From Arthrobacter sp. SLBN-122 (lineage in GTDB: Bacteria; Actinomycetota; Actinomycetes; Actinomycetales; Micrococcaceae), in assembly GCF_006715165.1 (NCBI RefSeq), contig NZ_VFMS01000001.1:3224001-3288000 (forward strand): DNA of 64,000 nt, written 5' to 3'. The notes under the pieces were generated by a model. It was not told where the DNA came from, did not search any database, and saw only the letters and a list, made by a program, of their open reading frames with translations. Made by a program: the position numbers and the translations under genes. Below, in pieces: positions 53,529 to 64,000 of this stretch. Within the stretch, counting starts at the first letter, position 1; each line of letters starts with the position of its first letter.

Positions 53529-54302
53529 GTGAGTGGACGCGTGGAGTTGCCCGGGTTCCTCTATGGCTATTACGAACGCCGGCTGCTCAAGGATCTTCCG
53601 CGCGACCGCATTCCCCGCCACATCGGCGTCATGGTGGACGGCAACCGGCGGTGGGCCAAGCAATTTAACGCACCCACCAGCCAGGGCCACCAGGCCGGAG
53701 CGGACAAAATCCACGAATTCCTCGGCTGGTGCCAGGAACTGGGTGTCAAAGTAGTGACCCTCTACATGCTGTCCACGGACAACATGAACCGCTCCAGTGA
53801 GGAATTGGACCTCCTCATGGGGATCATCGCCAACACCCTGGACCGGCTGGACGAAGACGCGAACATCTCCGTGCATGCCATGGGCGCACCCGAACTGCTT
53901 CCGGACTACCTCGCCGATCGCCTCAACAAGCTCACCGCCCGCACGCCCATCCGGGAAAAGATCCACGTCAACGTGGCAGTGGGGTACGGGGGCCGCCGGG
54001 AAATCGTGGATGCCGTCCGGGAGCTCCTCCACGACGCCGTCGCCAAGGGCATGGACATCTCCAAGCTTGCGGACGACCTGTGCGTCGATGACATCTCACG
54101 CTTCCTGTACACCCGCGGCCAGCCGGACCCGGACCTGGTGATCAGGACGTCGGGTGAGCAGCGCCTGTCCGGCTTCCTCATGTGGCAGAGCGCCTACAGC
54201 GAGTTCTACTTCTGCGAGGCCCTGTGGCCCGCGTTCCGCAAGGTGGATTTCCTCCGTGCCCTGCGGGACTATGCCGGCCGCCAGCGCCGCTTTGGCACCT
54301 GA
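53529..54302 (+). CDS. cis-isoprenyl (Z-type) diphosphate synthase
   Basis: 257 residues, undecaprenyl/decaprenyl diphosphate synthase family. Catalytic region [16 protein letters not shown] with the key Asp; later [46 protein letters not shown] and [10 protein letters not shown]. It makes the polyprenyl carrier for cell-wall precursors or a short-chain starter for it; actinobacteria often have two such genes. GTG 53529 has AGGAAAG upstream; ATG 53499 is the alternative. Confidence 0.9.
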   Translation: MSGRVELPGFLYGYYERRLLKDLPRDRIPRHIGVMVDGNRRWAKQFNAPTSQGHQAGADKIHEFLGWCQELGVKVVTLYMLSTDNMNRSSEELDLLMGIIANTLDRLDEDANISVHAMGAPELLPDYLADRLNKLTARTPIREKIHVNVAVGYGGRREIVDAVRELLHDAVAKGMDISKLADDLCVDDISRFLYTRGQPDPDLVIRTSGEQRLSGFLMWQSAYSEFYFCEALWPAFRKVDFLRALRDYAGRQRRFGT

Positions 54303-54541
54303 AACCCCCGGTTCATAACGAGTTCATACACCTGCAAGGGAAATCGCCGGATAATGGTTGCGGAAATTACCCCCGGTGGATTTACGTTATATCCATCAGC
54401 AGGCAAAACCGCCGGCTGATCGGGGAGGCCAGTACATGGAGCGAAACATCGCACCGGTTGTATGGGAGGCCGGACCCGGCCTCCTGGCCGAGCCGCCTCA
54501 CCAATAACAATTCCGGGCTGGCGCCCGGGGCTGGAGTCGAT
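54303..54541. other. upstream region of the PhoH gene
   Basis: A 239-base gap, AT-richer than its surroundings between 54,310 and 54,420. It probably holds the phoH promoter; I see no clear box pair. A frame through it is open but reads as non-protein. Confidence 0.35.
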
Positions 54542-55960
54542 GTGGCTACTTCTGAACAACTGCCCGAGGTCCTGTTTGGACAGGGCGGAAAAGCTACCTC
54601 TCGCGCCGAGCGAGCCACCTCTGAAGCCGGCGCAGCAACTGATGCTGCGGCCGGTTTTGCTGTCTCCGGAAGGGAAGCCGACATCCACACCTTCGTCATC
54701 GACACCTCCGTCCTCCTCTCCGATCCGCGCGCACTCCTGCGGTTCGCTGAGCATGAGGTAGTGGTTCCCGTCGTGGTCATCACCGAACTCGAGGCCAAGC
54801 GGCACGACCCCGAACTCGGCTACTTCGCACGGAAGGCCCTGCGGCTCCTGGATGATCTCCGGGTCAAGCACGGTGGCCTGAACCGGCCCCTCCCCATCGG
54901 CGATGAGGGCGGCACCCTGATGGTGGAACTCAACCACATCTCCTCCGAGGTGCTGCCGTTGGGCTTCCGCAGCGGGGACAACGACAGCCGCATCCTCGCC
55001 GTCGCCAAGAACCTGGCCAACGAAGGACGCAACGTCACCGTCGTGTCCAAGGACCTGCCCATGCGGGTTAAAGCCTCCGCCATGGGGCTCACCGCCGACG
55101 AGTACCGCAACGAACTGGTCAAGGATTCCGGGTGGACGGGCGTCGCCGAAATCGAAGCCGACGAACAGGACATTGCCACCCTGTACGGCCACGAACCCGC
55201 CTATATCCCGGCGGCCGCCGAGCTGCCCGTCAACACCGGCCTGGTCCTGCTGTCCAACCGCGGCTCCGCACTGGGCCGGGTGGGTGCCGACAAGCAGGTG
55301 CGCCTGGTCAAGGGCGACCGCGACGTGTTCGGCCTCCACGGCCGGTCCGCTGAGCAGCGGCTGGCCATCGATATGCTGATGGATCCCGCCGTCGGCATCG
55401 TTTCCATTGGCGGCCGCGCAGGCACCGGCAAATCCGCGCTTGCCTTGTGCGCCGGCCTGGAAGCCGTGCTGGAACGCCGCGAACACCGCAAAGTGATCGT
55501 CTTCCGGCCCCTCTACGCGGTGGGCGGCCAGGAACTTGGCTACCTGCCGGGCTCCGAGTCCGAGAAGATGAACCCGTGGGCGCAGGCCGTGTTCGACACC
55601 CTCGGGGCCCTGGTCAGCCAGGAAGTGGTGGAGGAGGTCATGGACCGCGGCATGCTCGAGGTCATGCCCCTCACCCACATCCGCGGACGCTCCCTCCACG
55701 ACGCCTTCGTGATCGTGGACGAAGCCCAGTCCCTCGAAAAGAACGTCCTCCTCACCGTCATGAGCCGCATTGGCCAGAACTCCAAGATCGTTCTCACCCA
55801 CGACGTCGCCCAGCGCGACAACCTGCGCGTTGGACGCCACGACGGAATCGCCGCCGTCGTCGAAACCCTGAAAGGACACCCCCTCTTCGGCCACGTCACC
55901 CTGACCCGCTCCGAACGTTCGCCCATCGCAGCACTGGTCACGGAACTCCTCGAGGGCTAA
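54542..55960 (+). CDS. PIN-PhoH fusion protein (PhoH2 type RNase/helicase)
   Basis: 472 residues from GTG 54542 (GGAG 6 bases before). Residues about 50-190 are a PIN domain ([41 protein letters not shown] acidic residues); the C-terminal half is a PhoH ATPase (Walker [13 protein letters not shown], Walker [15 protein letters not shown], sensor [14 protein letters not shown]). PhoH2 proteins are RNA helicase/RNases, often coupled to toxin-antitoxin genes; no antitoxin is seen next to it. Confidence 0.9.
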   Translation: MATSEQLPEVLFGQGGKATSRAERATSEAGAATDAAAGFAVSGREADIHTFVIDTSVLLSDPRALLRFAEHEVVVPVVVITELEAKRHDPELGYFARKALRLLDDLRVKHGGLNRPLPIGDEGGTLMVELNHISSEVLPLGFRSGDNDSRILAVAKNLANEGRNVTVVSKDLPMRVKASAMGLTADEYRNELVKDSGWTGVAEIEADEQDIATLYGHEPAYIPAAAELPVNTGLVLLSNRGSALGRVGADKQVRLVKGDRDVFGLHGRSAEQRLAIDMLMDPAVGIVSIGGRAGTGKSALALCAGLEAVLERREHRKVIVFRPLYAVGGQELGYLPGSESEKMNPWAQAVFDTLGALVSQEVVEEVMDRGMLEVMPLTHIRGRSLHDAFVIVDEAQSLEKNVLLTVMSRIGQNSKIVLTHDVAQRDNLRVGRHDGIAAVVETLKGHPLFGHVTLTRSERSPIAALVTELLEG

Positions 55961-56050
55961 ATCACCTAAGCAAAGGGCCGTGGCCGGGTTCGCCGGGCCG
56001 CGGCCCTTGTGCGTGTCCGTGGCTCCGTCCGTCCGCACCGAGCGCTTCGG

Positions 56051-56382
56051 CGTCGCTTAGCGCGGAGGTCCCTTCCCAAGGCTCGCAAGCTCGCCTCGGG
56101 TCCCTCGGGACGCCGCTTCCTCCCGGCGTGCGGCTCCGGTCGCTGGGCGACCTGCGCAGCACTCTGGTCGGCGATGCGCTCCTACACGAAGCACCCGGTC
56201 CGGACGTGTGCAGAGGCGCACCTCAACGCATGGAAGCCCACAAGCCGGGTTGCGGTCCTTCTTGTAGGAGCGCATCGCGGCGCATCGGACGCCGCAGGTC
56301 GCCCTATGCGTTGTAAGCGTCGTCCCGAGGGCCCCGACACGAGCTTGCGAGCGTTGGGAAGGGACCTACGCGCTAAGCGACG
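56051..56382. repeat. 330-bp imperfect long inverted repeat
   Basis: The outer arms CGTCGCTTAGCGCGGAGGTC...CTTCCCAA (56051-56079) and TTGGGAAGGGACC...CGCTAAGCGACG (56354-56382) are near-exact inverse copies; inner GATGCGCTCCTACACGAAG (56173-56191) mirrors CTTCTTGTAGGAGCGCATC (56258-56276). Conceptual translations of both strands share RRLARRSLP and SGPSGRR, confirming the symmetry. It fills the gap between phoH and the acetyltransferase gene and has no gene. Possibly a miniature mobile or extragenic palindromic repeat. Confidence 0.8.
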
Positions 56383-56424
56383 GAGAAGGACCGTGGCCCG
56401 GCATACCCAGACACGGACAGGCAC

Positions 56425-57072
56425 TCAACGCACGCCAAGGAACCTCGCGGCTGCGTCGTGGCCTTGGACTTGGAGCTGCCAGTCCGGGCGTTTGAACGTA
56501 TGCGGGGTGACGCGGACGTGCTGGAGTGTTTCGGCTTTGGGGCCCCAGGCTTTGCGGGTGGTGCCGTTGAGTTCGTAGCCGAGGGAGCGGGACACGCCCA
56601 GGGAAGCGCTGTTCCAGATGGCGGCCTCGAATTCGGCGACTTCTGCCCCGAGCCAGTCAAAGGCCCAAAGGACGACGGCGGCACGCATCTCCTTGCCAAG
56701 GCCGCGGCCCTGGACGGACTGCTTGAGCCAGGACCCGGTGGTGACAGTCCGTAGAGCCGCGAAGTCTTTGGCCCCGACATCCTGGCAGCCGATGAACTGG
56801 CCTTCGTGCCAGACCCCGAGGAGCAGTGTCCAGTTTTCGGGCCTGCATTCAGCGCGGCAGCGCCAGTACCAGCGCGCCATGTTGGGGCCCAGTTCCTCGT
56901 CGGGCAGCTCCGTCCAGGGAGTGCTGAACGGATTCCGGCCGGGGTCGTGGATTCCGCCGCGGGCCGCTGCCACCGCCGCCGGGATGTCCTGGTCGCTGAT
57001 GGGGCGCAGTTCCAGCCGCGGGGTGGTCAGCGTGAGGTCGAACAGCGGCCAGATGGAGCCCAGGGTAGTCAT
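56425..57072 (-). CDS. GNAT family N-acetyltransferase (RimJ/RimL-like)
   Basis: 215 residues. Starts with LTLTTPRLELRPISDQDIPAAV, the usual RimJ/RimL opening; the acetyl-CoA loop is QSVQGRGLGKEMRAAVV with Q-x-x-G-x-G; then FEAAIWNSASLGVSRSLGYELNG. Substrate unknown. ATG start; monocistronic, next to the long inverted repeat. Confidence 0.87.
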   Translation of the reverse strand: MTTLGSIWPLFDLTLTTPRLELRPISDQDIPAAVAAARGGIHDPGRNPFSTPWTELPDEELGPNMARWYWRCRAECRPENWTLLLGVWHEGQFIGCQDVGAKDFAALRTVTTGSWLKQSVQGRGLGKEMRAAVVLWAFDWLGAEVAEFEAAIWNSASLGVSRSLGYELNGTTRKAWGPKAETLQHVRVTPHTFKRPDWQLQVQGHDAAARFLGVR

Positions 57073-57108
57073 CCGCGAAGCCTAGCCGATGGGTTCCGTG
57101 CGCGTTTG

Positions 57109-57909
57109 TCACGCTTTGGCGGGGATGTCCCACCTGATGTGGCGGCGGACGTCGGTGAGATTCATTGACTCGGCCAGGAACAGGTCGTCGAGCATGTACT
57201 CGTCCACGGCGAGGATCCGGATCCAGTGGCCGTACTCCTCTGTTTCCTGCTCCAGCGACTGACTGGACACGCAGACGCCGGTGCCCGTGTCCACCCGGAG
57301 GAGGGAACGCCCGGGAAGGCAGAGGGGAGCGGCGGGATCACCGGGGCGGTATGCGGCGTTGGGGGCTGCAACCGCCTCCAGGACGGGCCGGCCCTCGTGT
57401 TCGGCGAAACGGACATCCAGGATGTCCAGGGCATTGGTGCCTGGGAACTCAATGGGCACGGGGGCGTTGCCGGCCAGCTCCACCGGGTCCAGTGCGGCCG
57501 AAAACCGTGCGTTCCCGAAACCGGGCTCGCCGTACGCGGCCTCGGGCCGGCGGCGTACCAGTCCGCCGTCGTCGTATACAGGCGTGACCAGGTGCGGAGG
57601 CAGGAGCCAGGACTTGCGGGTGGCACTGACGTAGATGCCGTCGCGGGAGTCGTTGATTCCTGTGGTGCTGTGCAGTACGTGGCCGTCCGGGCTTTCAAGC
57701 CGGAGCGCCCCTGGACGGCGCAGCCAGGCACGGACGAACGGCACGCCGGGGGAGGGAGCTGACCCAAAGGCCTGGTCCCAGTAGTCAAAGCGCAAAGTCT
57801 GCCACTTCCATGGGGAAGACCGGCAAAGGTTCCGGAACATCGCGGCCAGGTCCGTGGGGACGCCAGGAGGGCCCGGAACCGGCCGGCGCCGGGAGTCCCA
57901 GGTCGACAT
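57109..57909 (-). CDS. conserved protein of unknown function
   Basis: 266 residues from ATG 57909; a GTG two codons earlier is also in frame. Soluble, no signal peptide or membrane segment. Notable pieces are WKWQTLRFDYWDQAF, a repeated beta-like pattern around residues 70-130, FPGTNALDILDVRFAEHEG, and a C-terminal YMLDDLFLAESMNLTDVRRHIRWDIP. I do not recognise a family. Coding composition is normal for the chromosome, so it is probably a real core or genus-level gene. Confidence 0.68.
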   Translation of the reverse strand: MSTWDSRRRPVPGPPGVPTDLAAMFRNLCRSSPWKWQTLRFDYWDQAFGSAPSPGVPFVRAWLRRPGALRLESPDGHVLHSTTGINDSRDGIYVSATRKSWLLPPHLVTPVYDDGGLVRRRPEAAYGEPGFGNARFSAALDPVELAGNAPVPIEFPGTNALDILDVRFAEHEGRPVLEAVAAPNAAYRPGDPAAPLCLPGRSLLRVDTGTGVCVSSQSLEQETEEYGHWIRILAVDEYMLDDLFLAESMNLTDVRRHIRWDIPAKA

Positions 57910-57968
57910 ATCCACATTTTACGCATGGGTGCTACGGCCGGAATGGTGGATCCAGTAGCATCCGAGGA

Positions 57969-58514
57969 GTGATCGGACGACTCGGTGAACTCTGGCAGCA
58001 CACCCCGCTTGCGTTCTGGCTGGTACTGGCTGCCTGCCTCTACTTTGCAGTGATGGCGGTCCGGCTCACCATCATCGACGTCCGGCACCACCTCCTGCCC
58101 AACAGGATTGTCTTCCCGTCCTACGCAGTGGCCGGGGTGCTCCTCCTGGCGGCCGCCGCGGTTGCCTGGGCCAGTCCCGCCCCGGCCGCCGATGATGCCG
58201 GCGGGCTCCTGGCCATCCCCGCCCTCCGCGTGGTGGCCGGTGCCGCAATCCTGTGGCTGTTCTATTTTGTCCTGCGGTTCATCTACCCGCCCGGGATGGG
58301 CTTTGGCGACGTCAAGCTTGCCGGAGTGCTCGGGATGTACCTGGGCTACCTCGGCTGGGGACACCTCTTCGCGGGGACGTTCCTGGCGTTCCTGCTGGGC
58401 GGGCTGTGGTCCCTGGTCCTGCTGGCGGCCCGGCGGGGCACCCTGAAATCAGCCATACCGTTCGGCCCGTTCATGCTCGCCGGGGCCGCAGCGGCCATGC
58501 TGCTGCCCGCCTGA
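57969..58514 (+). CDS. A24 family prepilin peptidase
   Basis: 181 residues, about five membrane helices. Catalytic aspartates in TIIDVRHHLLPNRIV (about residue 36) and GMGFGDVKLAG (about 118). The short form lacks the N-terminal methyltransferase domain of PilD. GTG start overlaps an AGGAG, so the true start may differ. It would process prepilins of a pilus/Tad system not in this window. Confidence 0.85.
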   Translation: MIGRLGELWQHTPLAFWLVLAACLYFAVMAVRLTIIDVRHHLLPNRIVFPSYAVAGVLLLAAAAVAWASPAPAADDAGGLLAIPALRVVAGAAILWLFYFVLRFIYPPGMGFGDVKLAGVLGMYLGYLGWGHLFAGTFLAFLLGGLWSLVLLAARRGTLKSAIPFGPFMLAGAAAAMLLPA

Positions 58515-58555
58515 GCTGTCCGGGTTGCCGGGCGGCTTTTCGGTAGGCTGGCGGT

Positions 58556-59026
58556 ATGCCTGCACCTGAATACGTCCTGAAGCTGCGCGAAAAGATCGGC
58601 AACGATCCCATCTGGGTCCCCGGCGTCCGGGGGGTTGTGGTCGACGACGCCGGCAGGATCCTGCTGGCCCAGCGGTCAGACAACCGGCAATGGGCGCTCA
58701 TCAGCGGAATGCTGGACCCGGGGGAACAGCCTGCCCGTGGTCTGATTCGGGAGATCTTCGAGGAAACAGCAGTGGTGGCCGAAGCGGAACGCGTGGTCTC
58801 GGTGGGGGCGGTGGGCCCAGTCACCTACCCCAACGGCGACATCTGCGAATTCCTGGACGTGGTGTTCCTGTGCCGTTACGTCTCCGGTGAAGCCAGGGTC
58901 AACGACGACGAATCCCTTGCCGTTGGCTGGTTCGGCCCGGACGAACTTCCCGACCTCATGCCCGGCCACCTCACCAGCATCCGCCAGGCGCTGGCACCTT
59001 CCGCCGGCGTCCACTTCGAGCCCTAA
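58556..59026 (+). CDS. Nudix hydrolase
   Basis: 156 residues. Nudix box GMLDPGEQPARGLIREIFEETAV fits GX5EX7REUXEEXGU except that the last Gly is Thr; the three metal-binding glutamates are kept. An N-terminal strand WVPGVRGVVVDDAGRILLAQR and late GWFGPDELP are typical of ADP-ribose/NADH-type members. ATG start. Substrate unknown. Confidence 0.9.
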   Translation: MPAPEYVLKLREKIGNDPIWVPGVRGVVVDDAGRILLAQRSDNRQWALISGMLDPGEQPARGLIREIFEETAVVAEAERVVSVGAVGPVTYPNGDICEFLDVVFLCRYVSGEARVNDDESLAVGWFGPDELPDLMPGHLTSIRQALAPSAGVHFEP

Positions 59027-59048
59027 AAAGCCAGGCGCCCGACGGCGG

Positions 59049-62220
<3,172 letters not shown>

Positions 62221-62317
62221 GGGGCTAGCTTAGGGCGATCCGGTGCCCCATCGAAAACCGTTAAGGAAGCATTGCCGGCGGCCCGCTGGACCACCGGCAC
62301 GTGGCTCCCGGCGCCCG

Positions 62318-62932
62318 CTAAAGCTCGCCGATTCCGGAAACAAGGTCGGCGCGGCCCTCTGCCAGCCGGTAGGAAAGGCCAACGACGGCGGTGCGGCCGC
62401 CTTCGATTGCGTCGGAAATCACACGCGAGCTGTCCACAAGGCGCTGCGCCGTCTGCTTGACGTGCTCCACCACCATGTCGTTGACCTCCGGCTGTTCATT
62501 CCGCAGGGACGTCAGCACGGAGGGCGTGATGCGCTCCACGAGGTCGCGAATGAAGCCCGCCGGCATCTCGCCGGTCTCCACGGCGTCCCTGGTGGCGGTG
62601 ACGGCGCCGCAGCTGTCGTGCCCAAGAATGACAATCAGCGGCACGTTCAGCACGCCGACGCTGTACTCGAGGGAACCCAGGACGGCGTCGTCGATGACCT
62701 GTCCGGCGGTGCGGACCACGAAAACGTCGCCCAGGCCGACGTCAAAAATGATTTCCGCCGCGAGCCGCGAATCAGAGCAGCCGAAGATCACCGCGAAGGG
62801 ATTCTGCGTCTCCACGAGCGATGACCGTCGCGAAGCATTCTGGTTCGGATGGGAGGACTCGCCGTTTACGAAACGTTCGTTGCCTTCGCGCAGGCGGCGC
62901 CAGGCCAGTGCAGGGGTCAGGTTAGTCGTCAC
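62318..62932 (-). CDS. beta-class carbonic anhydrase
   Basis: 204 residues. Zinc ligands and catalytic dyad are in FGCSDSRLAAEIIFD (Cys, Asp, Arg) and LGHDSCGAV (His, Cys); LGDVFVVRTAGQVID is the conserved strand between. Interconverts CO2 and bicarbonate in the cytosol. The start overlaps no gene; it is separated from the DUF4245 gene by 9 bases and likely follows it in one transcript. Confidence 0.93.
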   Translation of the reverse strand: MTTNLTPALAWRRLREGNERFVNGESSHPNQNASRRSSLVETQNPFAVIFGCSDSRLAAEIIFDVGLGDVFVVRTAGQVIDDAVLGSLEYSVGVLNVPLIVILGHDSCGAVTATRDAVETGEMPAGFIRDLVERITPSVLTSLRNEQPEVNDMVVEHVKQTAQRLVDSSRVISDAIEGGRTAVVGLSYRLAEGRADLVSGIGEL

Positions 62933-62941
62933 GGCCCCACC

Positions 62942-63622
62942 TTACGGCGTGGGGGCCGCCGAGGGTGAAACTGTGACGGCGGGGCTGCTCTCAAGGGAGG
63001 TGACGACGGCGGCGGCGAGTGTTGCGAATTCGTCCAGTTGCGCCGCGCCGGACAGGATGACGGTGCTGCCCCGGTAGTTCAGCACCATCGATTTCTCACC
63101 CTTGCCGGTGTCGCGAAGTTCCCATTCCTGGCCGCCGGCATTCCGCGATCCGGTGACGGGGGCGTTTTTGGTCTGCTGGAGGAGCCAGGTGGGGTTGGGG
63201 TTCCTGGTCTGCACCAAACCGATGAAGGATGTTTTGGGGGTCAGGTAGCCGACCTCCCAAGTAGGTACGCCACTGCCGGTGCCGGCTTCCCACCGGGCGT
63301 AGTTCGCGCGGAAGGCGTTGCCGGTATCAGGGGCGACGGGTGTGAATCCTGCCACATCCGCCGCATTCCGTGCCACCGATGCAACGTCGATGTCCGGCCG
63401 GTAGCCATCGCCCTTGGGCTGGGGATTCATGAGGACAACGGGCAGGAACGCCGCAATGCTGAGCACCAGGGCAATGATCATTCCGATCACCGAGGCGTTC
63501 GCGCGTTTGGCGGCGGCCGCCGGAATCACGGGCCTAACCGCGGCGTCCGCACTGCTGCCGGCAGGGCCGGAACGTGCCTCGGGCTGTTCCTGGCCGGAGC
63601 TGGGACTGGTGGCTTCCTGCAT
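62942..63622 (-). CDS. DUF4245 domain-containing membrane protein
   Basis: 226 residues from ATG 63622 (GAGGGG upstream; a GTG three codons earlier is possible). Ala/Pro-rich N-terminus, one membrane helix (VIGMIIALVLSIAAFLPVVLM), and an external domain with FRANYARWEAG, PTWEVGYLTP, WLLQQTKNAPVTG, which marks DUF4245. In actinobacteria this gene lies next to glpX and fumC, as here. Function unknown. Confidence 0.85.
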   Translation of the reverse strand: MQEATSPSSGQEQPEARSGPAGSSADAAVRPVIPAAAAKRANASVIGMIIALVLSIAAFLPVVLMNPQPKGDGYRPDIDVASVARNAADVAGFTPVAPDTGNAFRANYARWEAGTGSGVPTWEVGYLTPKTSFIGLVQTRNPNPTWLLQQTKNAPVTGSRNAGGQEWELRDTGKGEKSMVLNYRGSTVILSGAAQLDEFATLAAAVVTSLESSPAVTVSPSAAPTP

Positions 63623-63831
63623 GTCATTCACCCCTCTATAGTCGCCCATCCCGGAGCCGCACTTCCATTCGGCCAGGCCTGGAGCACGGCGGAAGCCGCA
63701 GCGCACATTGCGTGGTTGCGTCATGGGCCGCCCGCGGAGCGGTGCCGCGACTATGATCGATAGCAGAGGAATCACCGTCCTGCTGCACCGGCGGGCGGGT
63801 TCAATGATCGCCACTCGAAGAAGAGGTTCAC

Positions 63832-64000
63832 GTGTCACCAGCGTCCATGACCCAGAAGTACTCCACGATTTCACCGTCCCTTGCGGTGGGCCACGACGAG
63901 CCGGACCGCAACCTCGCCCTTGAGCTTGTCCGCGTCACCGAGGCCGCGGCCATCGCCGGCGGCCACTGGGTGGGCTTTGGCGACAAGAACACCGCCGACG
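63832..64000 (+). CDS. glpX: class II fructose-1,6-bisphosphatase GlpX (3' cut by window)
   Basis: The first 56 codons, frame open to the window end. [20 protein letters not shown] and [11 protein letters not shown] are the conserved GlpX opening; the Glu and Asp there bind metal. GTG start with AAGAGG upstream. Divergent from DUF4245. The enzyme serves gluconeogenesis. Confidence 0.9.
   Translation, partial: MSPASMTQKYSTISPSLAVGHDEPDRNLALELVRVTEAAAIAGGHWVGFGDKNTAD

Noticed and set aside
52650..54032. 460-codon minus-strand frame across the isoprenyl synthase gene
   Set aside because: Only the part from ATG 53393 is a TrhA protein; the upstream part is antisense to a well-supported synthase and has no domain character.
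54182..54541. N-terminal extension of the PhoH protein
   Set aside because: It overlaps the isoprenyl synthase end and an AT-rich promoter-like gap; the sequence does not look like protein and the GTG at 54542 has a ribosome site.
56009..56578. Frames on both strands through the long inverted repeat
   Set aside because: Arg/Pro-rich mirror-image translations produced by the palindrome itself.

Overview
The window is high-GC actinobacterial chromosome, most likely an Arthrobacter/Pseudarthrobacter-type member of the Micrococcaceae. The reasons are GTG/TTG starts, the mycothiol enzyme Mca, DUF501, DUF4307 and DUF4245 proteins, a DivIC-like septum protein and the eno-divIC-DUF501-ppx gene order. 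The genus is inferred from gene content, not from a database search.

Left flank (1-9.77 kb): ordinary core genes. Two DedA membrane proteins (the first cut by the window edge), adenosine deaminase overlapping MazG, enolase, a DivIC/DUF501/Ppx run followed by a mycosin-like subtilase, and a type II NADH dehydrogenase ended by a strong terminator.

Integrated element (9,808-36,536, about 26.7 kb): a tRNA gene with anticodon UAA is cut in its anticodon loop. Its 5' half lies at 9,767-9,807 and its 3' half at 36,527-36,569; both end in the 10-bp core ACTTAAAATC, and the two halves rejoin into a perfect 74-nt cloverleaf. The element carries its own complete, diverged UAA tRNA just inside the left end, which probably replaces the broken one. 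Next comes a two-gene Hachiman defence system (HamA nuclease, HamB helicase). Then follow two large sortase-type (LAXTG-like) surface proteins, the first with a one-base frameshift. A winged-helix gene is split by a 3.25-kb IS21-family element that carries an SRPBCC passenger gene; without the IS the gene rejoins in frame. Beyond it are a small membrane protein and a second winged-helix (Rep-like) gene next to a 1.4-kb gene-free tract with iteron-like repeats. The rest holds three tandem paralogous membrane proteins each ending in a common repeat, two small plus-strand ORFs, a second repeat-rich gene-free tract, two duplicated modules (three-helix membrane protein plus HTH protein), and one last unknown gene. 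Four element genes share an upstream motif TCTGTC-N10-TCGGT. I recognise no integrase, relaxase, FtsK/TraB-like protein or ParA.

Right flank (36.57-64 kb): core genes again. A complete branched-chain amino acid ABC transporter (livK, terminator, livHMGF), a Bax-inhibitor-1 protein, galK/galT divergent from an aldose epimerase, AI-2E permease, ilvA, rhomboid protease, greA, DUF4307, mca, TrhA, a Z-isoprenyl synthase, PIN-PhoH, a 330-bp imperfect inverted repeat, GNAT, an unknown protein, A24 peptidase, Nudix, DHA2 exporter, fumC, carbonic anhydrase, DUF4245 and the start of glpX.
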